A DNA stretch of 34,989 nucleotides from Microbacteriaceae bacterium (GTDB taxonomy: Bacteria > Actinomycetota > Actinomycetes > Actinomycetales > Microbacteriaceae), in contig JAVECW010000150.1 of the NCBI GenBank assembly GCA_030841285.1, forward strand, positions 1-34,989. Direction: 5' to 3'. Under the pieces are notes generated by a model. It ran no database searches, was not told the origin of the DNA, and worked only from the letters and a program-made list of their open reading frames with translations. Positions 25,587 through 32,860 of this stretch are shown one piece after another. Numbering within the stretch: the stretch's first letter is position 1; every line of letters begins with the position of its first letter. The position numbers and the translations under genes are program-made.

Positions 25587-26183
25587 ATGGCTGAGAAGGC
25601 AGTAGATACAAAGAAGGTGTCGCCGCGGCAGAGGCTTCTGGCTGCGGCGGATGAGCTCTTCTATAACGAGGGCGTCCATGCCGTAGGCATCGATCGCGTC
25701 ATCGAAAAGGCGGGCGTGGCCAAGGGATCGCTCTACTACAACTTTGGCGGCAAGGATGAGCTGATCAGGGAGTACCTGCTCGGGCGCCACGCCGCATGGA
25801 CGGCTCGCATCGACGGGGCACTCACTGAAACGCAAGATCCTGGCGAGAAGATCCTTCTCGTGTTCGACGTACTTGAGACGTTGTTTTCCGATCCCGGATA
25901 CCGCGGTTGTTCCTTTATGAACGCTGTCGCCGAAGCGCCGGTCGGGGGGCCGGAGCTCAGGGCCGCCGCGAACTTTCGATCCTGGCTGCACGAGCTCTTC
26001 GGTCATCTCGTCGCAGCTCTGGACGTGCGAAACACGCAAAAGCTCACCGATCAGCTGGTGATCCTGTATGACGGGGCCGTCACCGCGGCCCAGATGGACA
26101 ACTCTCCCAAAGCAGCAGCCACTGCGAAGACGCTCGCGGCGATGGTCGTCGCATATTCACTCTCCGAAAATCGGGTGGCATAG
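25587..26183 (+). CDS. TetR/AcrR-family transcriptional repressor
   Basis: A 198-aa regulator. Helix-turn-helix at about 15-60: RQRLLAAADELFYNEGVHAVGIDRVIEKAGVAKGSLYYNFGGKDELI, the standard TetR N-terminus. The helical C-terminal domain (GEKILLVFDVLETLFSDPGYRGCSFMNAVAEAP) resembles repressors that often sit beside oxidoreductase genes. The ATG at 25587 follows TATAGA by 8 nt, so the mRNA may be leaderless; an in-frame GTG at 25581 is an alternative. Divergent from the SDR-tautomerase operon, with three operator-like sites between, so it should repress both directions. Inducer unknown, possibly a quinone, enone or aldehyde. Confidence 0.9.
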   Translation: MAEKAVDTKKVSPRQRLLAAADELFYNEGVHAVGIDRVIEKAGVAKGSLYYNFGGKDELIREYLLGRHAAWTARIDGALTETQDPGEKILLVFDVLETLFSDPGYRGCSFMNAVAEAPVGGPELRAAANFRSWLHELFGHLVAALDVRNTQKLTDQLVILYDGAVTAAQMDNSPKAAATAKTLAAMVVAYSLSENRVA

Positions 26184-26200
26184 CGGCAGATCGGGCGATC

Positions 26201-26239
26201 ATGAGGGCTGTCGTCGACGACCGGTACGGTCCACCTGCG
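26201..26239 (+). pseudogene. Possible 5' remnant of a zinc-type NADPH:quinone oxidoreductase gene
   Basis: Seventeen nt after the TetR stop, an ATG at 26201 reads MRAVVDDRYGPPAYP. The first 12 residues match the usual start of MDR-family quinone oxidoreductases (M-AVV-DRYGPP). The frame then becomes Arg-rich and unlike the family, and it runs into the convergent GNAT gene. A deletion near 26236 would explain this. The match is short, so chance is possible. The 85-bp gap also has the palindrome GTCGTCGACGAC (26210-26221). Confidence 0.33.
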
Positions 26240-26268
26240 TACCCCAGGCGCCCGGCGATTTGTCGCGC

Positions 26269-26841
26269 TCAACGGAGGTCGAGCCGCATGAGCACGCGCG
26301 GGAATCCGTTCAGCACGGAGTCAGTGTCGGCCGCCTTCGCGAATCCAGCTCGCTCGAATAGCTTTCGTGTGCCGACGTAGGCCATTGTGAGGTCGATCTT
26401 CTTGCCCTCGTTATCGAGCGGATATCCCTCGATCGCGGACGCCCCGTTGTCGCGGGCGAACTCGACGGCGCCTGCCAGCAGGTGGTGCGAGACTCCCTCA
26501 CCGCGATGTCCGGGCCGCACTCGGATGCACCACACCGACCACACATCGAGGTCGTCGATGTGTGGGATCTTGCGGCTCTGGGCGAAGCTCGTGTCGGCGC
26601 GCGGATGCACGGCGGCCCAACCGACCACCTCGTCGCCGTCGTAAGCGAGCACGCCGGGCGGCGGGTCTTGCCGGCACAGGCTTTGCACGAATTCGCCGCG
26701 CGCTGGGCCCTGTAGCGCGAGATTCTCCTTCGAGGGAATGCGGTAGCTCAGGCACCAACACACGTTCGCATCGGGCCGCCTTGGACCGACCGTCGCCTTC
26801 ACGTCCTCGAACACCGTGGCGGGTCGCACCTCGATTGCCAT
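26269..26841 (-). CDS. GNAT-family N-acetyltransferase
   Basis: A 190-aa acetyltransferase. An N-terminal WCLSYR segment (about 29-34) and GWAAVHPRADTSFAQSRKIP precede motif A, VWSVWCIRVRPGHRGEGVSHHLLAGAVEFAR (about 100-130), with the acetyl-CoA loop RPGHRGEGV. The C-terminal part is ASAIEGYPLD ... YVGTRKLFERAGF. This arrangement (cysteine-rich N-terminus, 'EGYP') fits a widespread actinobacterial GNAT subgroup of unknown substrate. Start ATG at 26841; only a weak purine stretch precedes it. Convergent with TetR and the remnant. Confidence 0.87.
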   Translation of the reverse strand: MAIEVRPATVFEDVKATVGPRRPDANVCWCLSYRIPSKENLALQGPARGEFVQSLCRQDPPPGVLAYDGDEVVGWAAVHPRADTSFAQSRKIPHIDDLDVWSVWCIRVRPGHRGEGVSHHLLAGAVEFARDNGASAIEGYPLDNEGKKIDLTMAYVGTRKLFERAGFAKAADTDSVLNGFPRVLMRLDLR

Positions 26842-26862
26842 CGCTGACTCTCGGTCCCCTGC

Positions 26863-27063
26863 TCAGGCGCCGATCAGCTGCAACACGTGGTACACCACGT
26901 ATGCAGGCCAGACGATCGCCTGGAGCAACCCAACGACGACACCCCAGAATGAGCCATCCGACACTGAGACGAAGTAGATGGCGGCTCCGACATACGCCAA
27001 CAGAAAGATGAAGCCCAATGGCCCCTCTCGAACGATCACTCGCGCTCGACCGGTTGTGGCCAT
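26863..27063 (-). CDS. Small two-helix membrane protein (66 aa)
   Basis: ATG at 27063 is preceded at ideal spacing by GAAGGAGG. An upstream in-frame GTG at 27072 overlaps that site and is rejected. The product has a basic N-terminus (TTGRARVIVREG), then two hydrophobic helices (about 13-32, GPLGFIFLLAYVGAAIYFVS, and 38-60, FWGVVVGLLQAIVWPAYVVY). The aromatic 'WPAYVVYHVL' ending is common in small actinobacterial membrane proteins. Function unknown. It lies 36 nt downstream of the coiled-coil protein gene and is probably cotranscribed. Confidence 0.75.
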   Translation of the reverse strand: MATTGRARVIVREGPLGFIFLLAYVGAAIYFVSVSDGSFWGVVVGLLQAIVWPAYVVYHVLQLIGA

Positions 27064-27099
27064 CCGATCCACCTCCTTCCCGGGTTCATCATGTACCTT

Positions 27100-27495
27100 C
27101 TACCGCGGCGGATTCGTGTTTCGCCCATCGTCGATGACCGGCGCCTGGTGTTTCTCCGACTCCCGGTCGAGGTCAGGGTCGATGCGATCAGCTTCATTGA
27201 GCTGTTCGTCGGCGCGCACCCGCGCCGCCTGGGCGTCGTCGTTGCGCGCGGCGGCTTCGCGACGCAATCGCTCGGCATCCACCTCCGCTTGCTTTGCGTC
27301 GGCGGAGGCTCGTGCCGCTTTGGCTTCGCGCTCCCGCGCGGCAAGCGCGTCGTCCTGCGCGCTCTGCCGGATTTCCGTTGCCTTACGCCGGTTCGATTCC
27401 TCCTTGCGCCGGCGGACCATGACCGAGGCCACGATGACGATGGCGATCACAACGAGCACGGCGATGATCAGTATCGTGATTCCGGTGGCATCCAT
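27100..27495 (-). CDS. Single-span membrane protein with cytosolic Ala/Arg/Glu coiled coil (131 aa)
   Basis: Residues 5-27 form a TM helix (GITILIIAVLVVIAIVIVASVMV), followed by RRRK. Residues about 30-108 are a highly charged, Ala-rich predicted coiled coil (REREAKAARASADAKQAEVD, RLRREAAARNDDAQAARVRAD). The tail is acidic and then polar. The ATG at 27495 has AAGAGG at good spacing; an in-frame GTG at 27504 overlaps the site. The arrangement mirrors the start of the next gene. Topology predicts the coiled coil in the cytoplasm. A stress or envelope role is conceivable but not supported by a known domain. Confidence 0.75.
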   Translation of the reverse strand: MDATGITILIIAVLVVIAIVIVASVMVRRRKEESNRRKATEIRQSAQDDALAAREREAKAARASADAKQAEVDAERLRREAAARNDDAQAARVRADEQLNEADRIDPDLDRESEKHQAPVIDDGRNTNPPR

Positions 27496-27593
27496 GCGAT
27501 TCACCTCTTTCTGCGAGTTCGGTGACCCTGCCGGGCCGCCTCATGGTGTGCACGGTACTCGCACTAAGCGATTTCGGGTGATTGAGAGTCGCG

Positions 27594-28538
27594 CTAGGCC
27601 AATGCGCCCAGGGCATCTCGAGCGCGCTTCATCGATGACCCGAGCGCCCAGTCGGCGGACAATCGATCCAGTTCGGCTGTCGCCTCGCGAGTGTGCACAC
27701 GGATGCGGGCGTCGAACTCAGGCAGCTCGAGGTCGCGGACAACCTTCACGACCGCCGGGGCCACCGCCAGGTAGTCGGCGGCCGCCAGGATCTTGGCCCG
27801 GATGGGCGACGCCATCCCGGATGCCGGGTCCGCGGCCGCTGCGACGATGCCATCGAGGCTGCCGAAGGTGGATAAGAGCGTGACTGCTGTCTTCTCCCCC
27901 ACGCCGGCCACACCGGGCAGGCCATCCGAGGCGTCACCGCGCATCGCCGCAAAGTCTGCGTACTGTACTGGGGTGACTCCGTACTTGGTCTCGAGCGTGG
28001 CATCCGTCAGAATCTCGAGCCGCGACATCCCGCGACCGGTGTAGATCACCCGCACCTCGCGGGAATCGTCGATCAGCTGGAAGAGGTCGCGGTCGCCGGT
28101 GACGACATCCACGGGGATCGGGGCATGCGACGCCAGCGTGCCGATGACATCGTCTGCTTCGTGATGCGCGGCGCCGATCACCGGTATTCCGAGCGCCCCG
28201 AGCACTTCACGAATGACCGCGACCTGCGGTGTGAGCAAGACGGGAACCACCTCGATCTGAGGGACCGCATCCTCTGGCTGCACCGCGGCGACCCGGTGGG
28301 TCTTGTAGCTGGGGATCAGATCCACACGCCATTGCGGTCGCCAGTCGTCGTCCCAGCAGGCCACGATTTCTGTCGGCTGGAACTCAGTAGCGAGCCGCGC
28401 GATCATGTCGAGCAGCCCGCGAATGGCGTTCACGGGTGTCCCGTTCGGCGCGTGCACGGTGTCTGGCACACCGTAGAACGCACGGAAGTACAGCGCAGCG
28501 GTATCGAGGAGCATCCGGCGTTCGCGTTGATCGGTCAC
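27594..28538 (-). CDS. 5'-3' exonuclease (stand-alone PolI-type FEN domain)
   Basis: A 314-aa nuclease of the PIN/FEN superfamily. Residues 8-60 carry MLLDTAALYFRAFYG (first metal Asp) and NAIRGLLDMI. ACWDDDWRPQWRVDLIPSYKTHR is the helical-arch region with PxYKxxR. HHEADDVIGTLA and VTGDRDLFQLI supply metal-binding acids. GDASDGLPGVAGVGEKTAVTLL is the helix-hairpin-helix DNA-binding motif. All acidic motifs look intact. GTG at 28538 is chosen because GGGAGGA lies 7 nt upstream; the frame is open further to 28622. Many actinobacteria keep such a stand-alone enzyme besides PolA; it removes flaps or RNA primers or acts in repair. Confidence 0.92.
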   Translation of the reverse strand: MTDQRERRMLLDTAALYFRAFYGVPDTVHAPNGTPVNAIRGLLDMIARLATEFQPTEIVACWDDDWRPQWRVDLIPSYKTHRVAAVQPEDAVPQIEVVPVLLTPQVAVIREVLGALGIPVIGAAHHEADDVIGTLASHAPIPVDVVTGDRDLFQLIDDSREVRVIYTGRGMSRLEILTDATLETKYGVTPVQYADFAAMRGDASDGLPGVAGVGEKTAVTLLSTFGSLDGIVAAAADPASGMASPIRAKILAAADYLAVAPAVVKVVRDLELPEFDARIRVHTREATAELDRLSADWALGSSMKRARDALGALA

Positions 28539-28599
28539 GGCGGCATCCTCCCACATCGGCAGGCGGCCCTCCTTGTCTGCAGAAACCCGTCTTCGTCTA

Positions 28600-29064
28600 T
28601 CAGGTCTGTGCGGCGTGCTCAATGCGGGAATTGATGCGGGAGGTTTCAGAAGACCGCGAGTCGATCCAGAGCACGCCGATCACGAGGGCGAGTTGCAGAA
28701 TGCCGAGCGTGAAGTAAACGGCCTGTAGCGCGCTGAAACCTTGAATCGCCACGGTCTCGACCATGATCCAGATCGTCATGCCGAAGCCCGCCACTGACGA
28801 CCACAGAAGCGCCGACGAATCCCGCCGCAGAAGAAGCGTCAGGCCGAGGCTTTGGGTGCCTCCGACGATGACGAGCAGAAAGAGGGCGGGGATGACGAAC
28901 GACGAGAAGGGACTGCCGTCCAACATCGCCAACGGCATCCCCAGGCCGTTCGTGAGCAGGAGCGCCACCGCCCCCCCGATTGCACTGAGCGCGCCGAACG
29001 CCAGGAGGAACACCAGCGTTCTCCGCACCAGCTTCCGCGTGCGCATCCAGGTGCTCTTCATCAT
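28600..29064 (-). CDS. Four-helix membrane protein of unknown function
   Basis: A 154-aa protein with four hydrophobic segments at about 16-38, 54-76, 85-106 and 110-133. The N-terminus is basic (TWMRTRKLVRR) and the C-terminus polar (DSRSSETSRINSR). Start ATG ATG with GAAGGGGCGAG upstream. It lies 61 nt upstream of the exonuclease start on the same strand. No catalytic or transport motif is recognised. Confidence 0.75.
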   Translation of the reverse strand: MMKSTWMRTRKLVRRTLVFLLAFGALSAIGGAVALLLTNGLGMPLAMLDGSPFSSFVIPALFLLVIVGGTQSLGLTLLLRRDSSALLWSSVAGFGMTIWIMVETVAIQGFSALQAVYFTLGILQLALVIGVLWIDSRSSETSRINSRIEHAAQT

Positions 29065-29595
29065 GGTCTCGCCCCTTCCGGTTTGGCCTCTAGGTCAAGT
29101 GTCGCCGTGCCGGGCGCTGGGAACGAGTGCCGAAAGTCCTACGAAGTTTGTCTTCTTGGTTCGACGAAGAGGCTCGCTGCCAGGCCAAGCATGGACAGCA
29201 TCGAGCTTGCGTAGGTCCTAAAGGGTATTCTCGGCGATGGCGCGGCGCACCGGCCCATCAGCATCCTGGCTCATGGTCATGGGCATGACATCGGTGGAGT
29301 TGAACGCCATCACGTTCGTCAGGAAAAGATCGGCGTAGTCCAAGTAGCAGGGCCGCCGGTTTTCGTTGCCGAGGCTTCCGTCATATTGAGGAACCGGAAA
29401 TCGGGTTTCATGGGGTTTCAGAGGTTGTCGTCGCGGCGGGCGATGAGTCCCTTTCGATCAAGCTCCCAGTACGCCAGCCCTGTCTCCCCTCTTCCCACAG
29501 CCCCGTCGAAGCGGGATGATCGTTTCAGGACGTCTTGAGCGAAACTCATACAGCGCGTGTGCTCGGGGGCGGCGGCGAGCCAAAGGGGGCACGCA
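29065..29595. other. 531-bp gap without an intact recognised gene
   Basis: Between the membrane protein (minus) and the metallopeptidase (plus). It contains a coding-looking minus-strand fragment (29218-29457). An adjacent minus-strand frame, ATG at 29549 to TGA at 29418, encodes 43 residues starting MSFAQDVLKRSSRF. That frame has no ribosome-binding site but ends 6 nt before another ATG (29411). No rRNA, tRNA or inverted-repeat element is seen. The ribosome-binding site of the metallopeptidase (AAAGGGGG) is at its right end. No clear plus-strand promoter could be assigned. Confidence 0.6.
29218..29457 (-). pseudogene. Decayed or frameshifted coding fragment, family unrecognised
   Basis: Minus-strand frame of 79 codons ending at TAG (29218). 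The last 55 or so codons are strongly C/G at third positions and give globular-looking sequence (YDGSLGNENRRPCYLDYADL, then TNVMAFNSTDVMPMTMSQDA). No start codon lies near the front of the frame. An ATG at 29411 in a neighbouring frame (MKPDFRFLN) would join it by a single frameshift near 29380. This suggests a truncated or frameshifted gene. No homolog is recalled. Confidence 0.4.
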
Positions 29596-31569
29596 ATGGT
29601 GTTAGAGAATCGCAACTCGCCGCCCCTGCGACTGCCCAACCGCCGTCCCCTGCGCGTTTACGCATTCGACCCGATGTCGACTCGGCTCAGCGGTCGGTTT
29701 CTCAGCCTCGACGTTCCCTTCGAGTCTGACCTCGAGCCGGGTCCGTCGGGCGAGCTCGTTCAGGTGGTCGACTACGACGCAACACATGATGCCTGGTACC
29801 GCCCTCTCGACTTGAACGATCCGGCGATACTGGCACGCGGCGGCCTCCGGCCGTCCGAAAGTGATCCGCGTACCCACCAGCAGGTCGTCTATGCCGTGGC
29901 GATGAGCGTGATCGAGCGCTTTGAACGCTTCGGCGGCCGACGATTTCGATGGCGCGGTGGCCACGAGCTTCGGATCGTTCCGCACGCGTTCGAAGACCGG
30001 AATGCGTTCTTCGACCCGACGCGGCGCGCAGTGCTGTTCGGCTACTATCGGGCTGACCAGCGTGACCCCGGGGCGAACCTTCCCGGCCAGGTGATGTTCA
30101 CCTGCCTTTCCGTCGACGTCGTGACGCACGAGGTGACCCACGCAATCGTGCACCGGCTGCGCAAGTACTTCTCGGAGCCGACGAATCCGGATGTGTTCGC
30201 ATGGCACGAGGCATTCGCCGACCTGGTCGCACTTTTCCACCATTTCCTGTTCCCGGAGGTTGTCGCCGAGGCGGTAGCCACTTCGAGCACAGATTTGCAG
30301 CAGGGCTCGGCCCTCCTCGACCTGGCCCTCGAGTTCGGTGAATCAACCGGACGCGGGGCAGCGCTTCGCTCGGCGCTCGGCTCACCTCGAACGCCCGACC
30401 GATTCCTCGCGGCGACGGAACCCCACGAGCGGGGCGCCTGCTTCGTCGCGGCTGTCTTCGATGCATTCCTCGATACATATTTGACCAGGATCGCCGACCT
30501 GCGGCGGCTCGCTACGGGGGGCAGCGGCGTGCTCCCTCCGGGCGCACTCCCCCCTGACCTCGTGAAGCTCGTGACAAAAGAGGCCATCAAGAACGCCGAC
30601 CGCCTGCTGGGCATGGTGGTGCGCGCATTCGATTACCTGCCGGTCGTGGACGTCACATTCGGGGATGTCGTGCGCGCGATCGTGACCTCGGACCGTACGC
30701 TCTTTCCCGACGACGCGATGCAGTTGCGCGCCAAGCTGGTCGAGGCGCTGCGCCGTCGCGGTATCTACCCCGCGTCGGTCTCGTCGCTTGCCGAGGAAGC
30801 CCTGACACTGGCGACGCCCGTAGTTCCGCTCCGTCTGGTGGGGGGCGGGCATCGCGTAGACCTCGCGCCGCTCATCCTCGCGGCCACCCAGGATCTCGAC
30901 CTTGCCGGAGAGGCGTCGACGAGCAGTGCAAAACTTTGGAACACGGAGCTGGAAGCGCCAGACAGCCCCGGTGGGGGCTTGCGACGTGCCACGTCAACCG
31001 CGGCGCTCGCGCTCCAGCACTGGGGCATCGCCCATGCCTACGAATTGGGACTCGATCCGGATCTGCCTCTCGAATTGGTCGGCGTGCATGCCGTGTACGT
31101 GCAGGCGTCCGACTTGCAGCCACGCCCCATCGTGGTTGCCCAGTTCGCCCAGCGGCACGAAGAGCTCGAAGATCAGACGCTCGGCCGCGGTAAGCGCGTG
31201 GCGATTCGAGCCGGTACGACGGTGATCGCGCGGGCCGATGGCCAAGTGATGAACCTGGTGGTCAAGCCGCTTCCGCTCGTCCACCCAGAAGCGCTGGGTG
31301 ATCCGGTGACCATCGAGGACCAGCCCGACGCGGTCCGCGAGTTCGCGCGCACCTGCAACGAGCTCGGCCTGCAGCGAGCCAAGCGGCTGCAAGACTGGAG
31401 TGATCAGGTGTCAGGGACGGATGCGCTGGCAGTGTGGAGCGGCCAGCCATCGCTGCTGCGACTCAGCTTCGCCCGGCTACACGCCGACCAGGAAATGCCC
31501 AGACAGATGCCAGCACCGACTCCGGCGCCGCCCGCGGCGAAGCCGGCCGAGGAGGCGAGCCATGTCTGA
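29596..31569 (+). CDS. Cytosolic-looking HExxH metallopeptidase (gluzincin, M4-like) with ~440-residue C-terminal region
   Basis: A 657-aa protein. VVTHEVTHAIVH gives H178-E179-x-x-H182; a downstream HEAFADLVA supplies E205, 23 residues after the second His. This is the gluzincin pattern of thermolysin-like clan MA(E) peptidases (NE--SD in M4). No signal peptide, pro-domain or TM segment is visible, which is unusual for M4 enzymes, as those are normally secreted. After the catalytic domain, about 230-420 is helical. Residues 430-640 contain two beta-rich blocks (LELVGVHAVYVQASDLQPRPIVVAQFAQ and GTTVIARADGQVMNLVVKPLP). The tail is Pro/Ala-rich. ATG at 29596 with AAAGGGGG upstream. The end overlaps the MBL gene by 8 nt, indicating coupling. 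Substrate unknown. Confidence 0.8.
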   Translation: MVLENRNSPPLRLPNRRPLRVYAFDPMSTRLSGRFLSLDVPFESDLEPGPSGELVQVVDYDATHDAWYRPLDLNDPAILARGGLRPSESDPRTHQQVVYAVAMSVIERFERFGGRRFRWRGGHELRIVPHAFEDRNAFFDPTRRAVLFGYYRADQRDPGANLPGQVMFTCLSVDVVTHEVTHAIVHRLRKYFSEPTNPDVFAWHEAFADLVALFHHFLFPEVVAEAVATSSTDLQQGSALLDLALEFGESTGRGAALRSALGSPRTPDRFLAATEPHERGACFVAAVFDAFLDTYLTRIADLRRLATGGSGVLPPGALPPDLVKLVTKEAIKNADRLLGMVVRAFDYLPVVDVTFGDVVRAIVTSDRTLFPDDAMQLRAKLVEALRRRGIYPASVSSLAEEALTLATPVVPLRLVGGGHRVDLAPLILAATQDLDLAGEASTSSAKLWNTELEAPDSPGGGLRRATSTAALALQHWGIAHAYELGLDPDLPLELVGVHAVYVQASDLQPRPIVVAQFAQRHEELEDQTLGRGKRVAIRAGTTVIARADGQVMNLVVKPLPLVHPEALGDPVTIEDQPDAVREFARTCNELGLQRAKRLQDWSDQVSGTDALAVWSGQPSLLRLSFARLHADQEMPRQMPAPTPAPPAAKPAEEASHV

Positions 31570-32860
31570 CGTGACCACGGAAACCAGCGTCACCGTGCGC
31601 ATGTACAACGTCGGGTTCGGTGACTGCTTCCTTGTCTCCGTCACCCGCGGCGACCAGTCTTGGCGGATGTTGGTCGACTGCGGTGTCCACAGCCAGGGCC
31701 ACGCCCAGATCGGCGGCGTCGCGCGCACGATTGCCGACGTCGTCGACCTGGTGATCGCCGATCTGATCGAGGTGACGCCGGCAGGTTCACCCCCTCGACT
31801 GGATGTGCTGGTCGCCACCCATCACCATCAAGACCACATCAGCGGGTTCGCCGTCGACGCCTGGGAGGCCGTCGATGTCGGTCGGGTCATCGTCCCATTC
31901 GTCGAGAATACTGACGACGCGGATGCGCAGGCGCTACGCAATTCGCTCCTGGACACGGCCACCAAGCTCCACGGTCTCATCGAGGCCGCTGCGGGCGACC
32001 ACGACGATGGGGGCTGGACAGGGGCGCTCTCGCTCGCCAACTCGTTCGCGATCAACTCGATGGGCAACTCGGATGCCACGGACAGGCTGATGAATCGCAA
32101 CGGCCGCCACTTCCACAACGACCCTGAGATCACCTATGTGCCGAACCCGGATGGACGGAGCAACGTGATCGAAACGCCGATCGCCGGCGTACGTATCCAC
32201 ATCCTCGGGCCGTCACGCGACCCGAACCAGTTGAAGATGATGGATCCGCCTGCGTCGGCGCAATGGCTTCAGGCCGGCCCGGTGAAGTCCCCGGATGCTA
32301 CTTCAATGCGCTCGCTGTTCGCCCCGCTATACCAAGTGCCGGGCAACGAGGTCGGCGAACTGCCTGGTGAGCTGATCAAAGCCCAAGCGTCGCTGCGCAT
32401 CGCGCGGCTGGCCAGCGCCGATGACCAGCTTCTCGGCGCGGCCGCGGTACTGGAGCGCTCCGTCAACAACACGAGCGTCTACTTCGTGCTCGATGTCGCC
32501 GGAACTCGGCTGCTGTTCGTCGGCGACTCCCAGGAGGGCGCCTGGGAGCACGTGCTCGCTGATGAGGAGGCGCGGGCTCTCGTGAGCAATGTGGTCTTTT
32601 ACAAGATCGGGCATCACGGTTCGCACAACGCGACTCCGAAGCGGTTCGTCGAGTCGATTCTCGGCGACGGCGCTTACGCGATGCTGCCGTGGGGGCTCGT
32701 CAAGAAGTGGCGGGACACGATACCGAAGACGGAACTGTTGGATGCCCTGGCCCAGCACGGGACGCACCTGATTCGTGCGGATGCCCCTGTCGCGGAGCCA
32801 CCGCAGGTCGAGGTGCACCCCGACCTGCTCTGGAGTCAGGTGACCTTCACGGTTTCGTAG
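31562..32860 (+). CDS. Metallo-beta-lactamase-fold hydrolase (ComEC/Rec2-like, soluble)
   Basis: A 432-aa protein. It starts with VTVRMYNVGFGDCFLVSV and a later LVDCG, the strand pair typical of ComEC-type MBL domains (compare DVGQGD ... LVDxG). The metal motif HHHQDH has H87, H89, D91 and H92. FVGDSQEG supplies the bridging Asp, and KIGHHGSHNAT matches the ComEC 'HHGS' segment. An insertion of about 200 residues (about 110-310) separates the metal motifs. No membrane helices, so it is not a DNA-uptake channel. The ATG lies inside the end of the metallopeptidase gene. ComEC-like MBL domains cut DNA or phosphodiesters; here the substrate is unknown. The 3' end overlaps the convergent DUF2235 gene by 14 bp. 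Confidence 0.85.
   Translation: MSDVTTETSVTVRMYNVGFGDCFLVSVTRGDQSWRMLVDCGVHSQGHAQIGGVARTIADVVDLVIADLIEVTPAGSPPRLDVLVATHHHQDHISGFAVDAWEAVDVGRVIVPFVENTDDADAQALRNSLLDTATKLHGLIEAAAGDHDDGGWTGALSLANSFAINSMGNSDATDRLMNRNGRHFHNDPEITYVPNPDGRSNVIETPIAGVRIHILGPSRDPNQLKMMDPPASAQWLQAGPVKSPDATSMRSLFAPLYQVPGNEVGELPGELIKAQASLRIARLASADDQLLGAAAVLERSVNNTSVYFVLDVAGTRLLFVGDSQEGAWEHVLADEEARALVSNVVFYKIGHHGSHNATPKRFVESILGDGAYAMLPWGLVKKWRDTIPKTELLDALAQHGTHLIRADAPVAEPPQVEVHPDLLWSQVTFTVS

Noticed and set aside
29418-29639. Minus-strand 73-codon frame (or 43 codons from ATG 29549) beside the metallopeptidase
   Set aside because: No ribosome-binding site, mixed third-position composition, and the long version overlaps the start of the peptidase gene. 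It is mentioned only as part of the gap description.
31562-32860. Reading the MBL protein as the competence channel ComEC
   Set aside because: There are no membrane helices or ComEC competence domain; only the soluble MBL part is similar.
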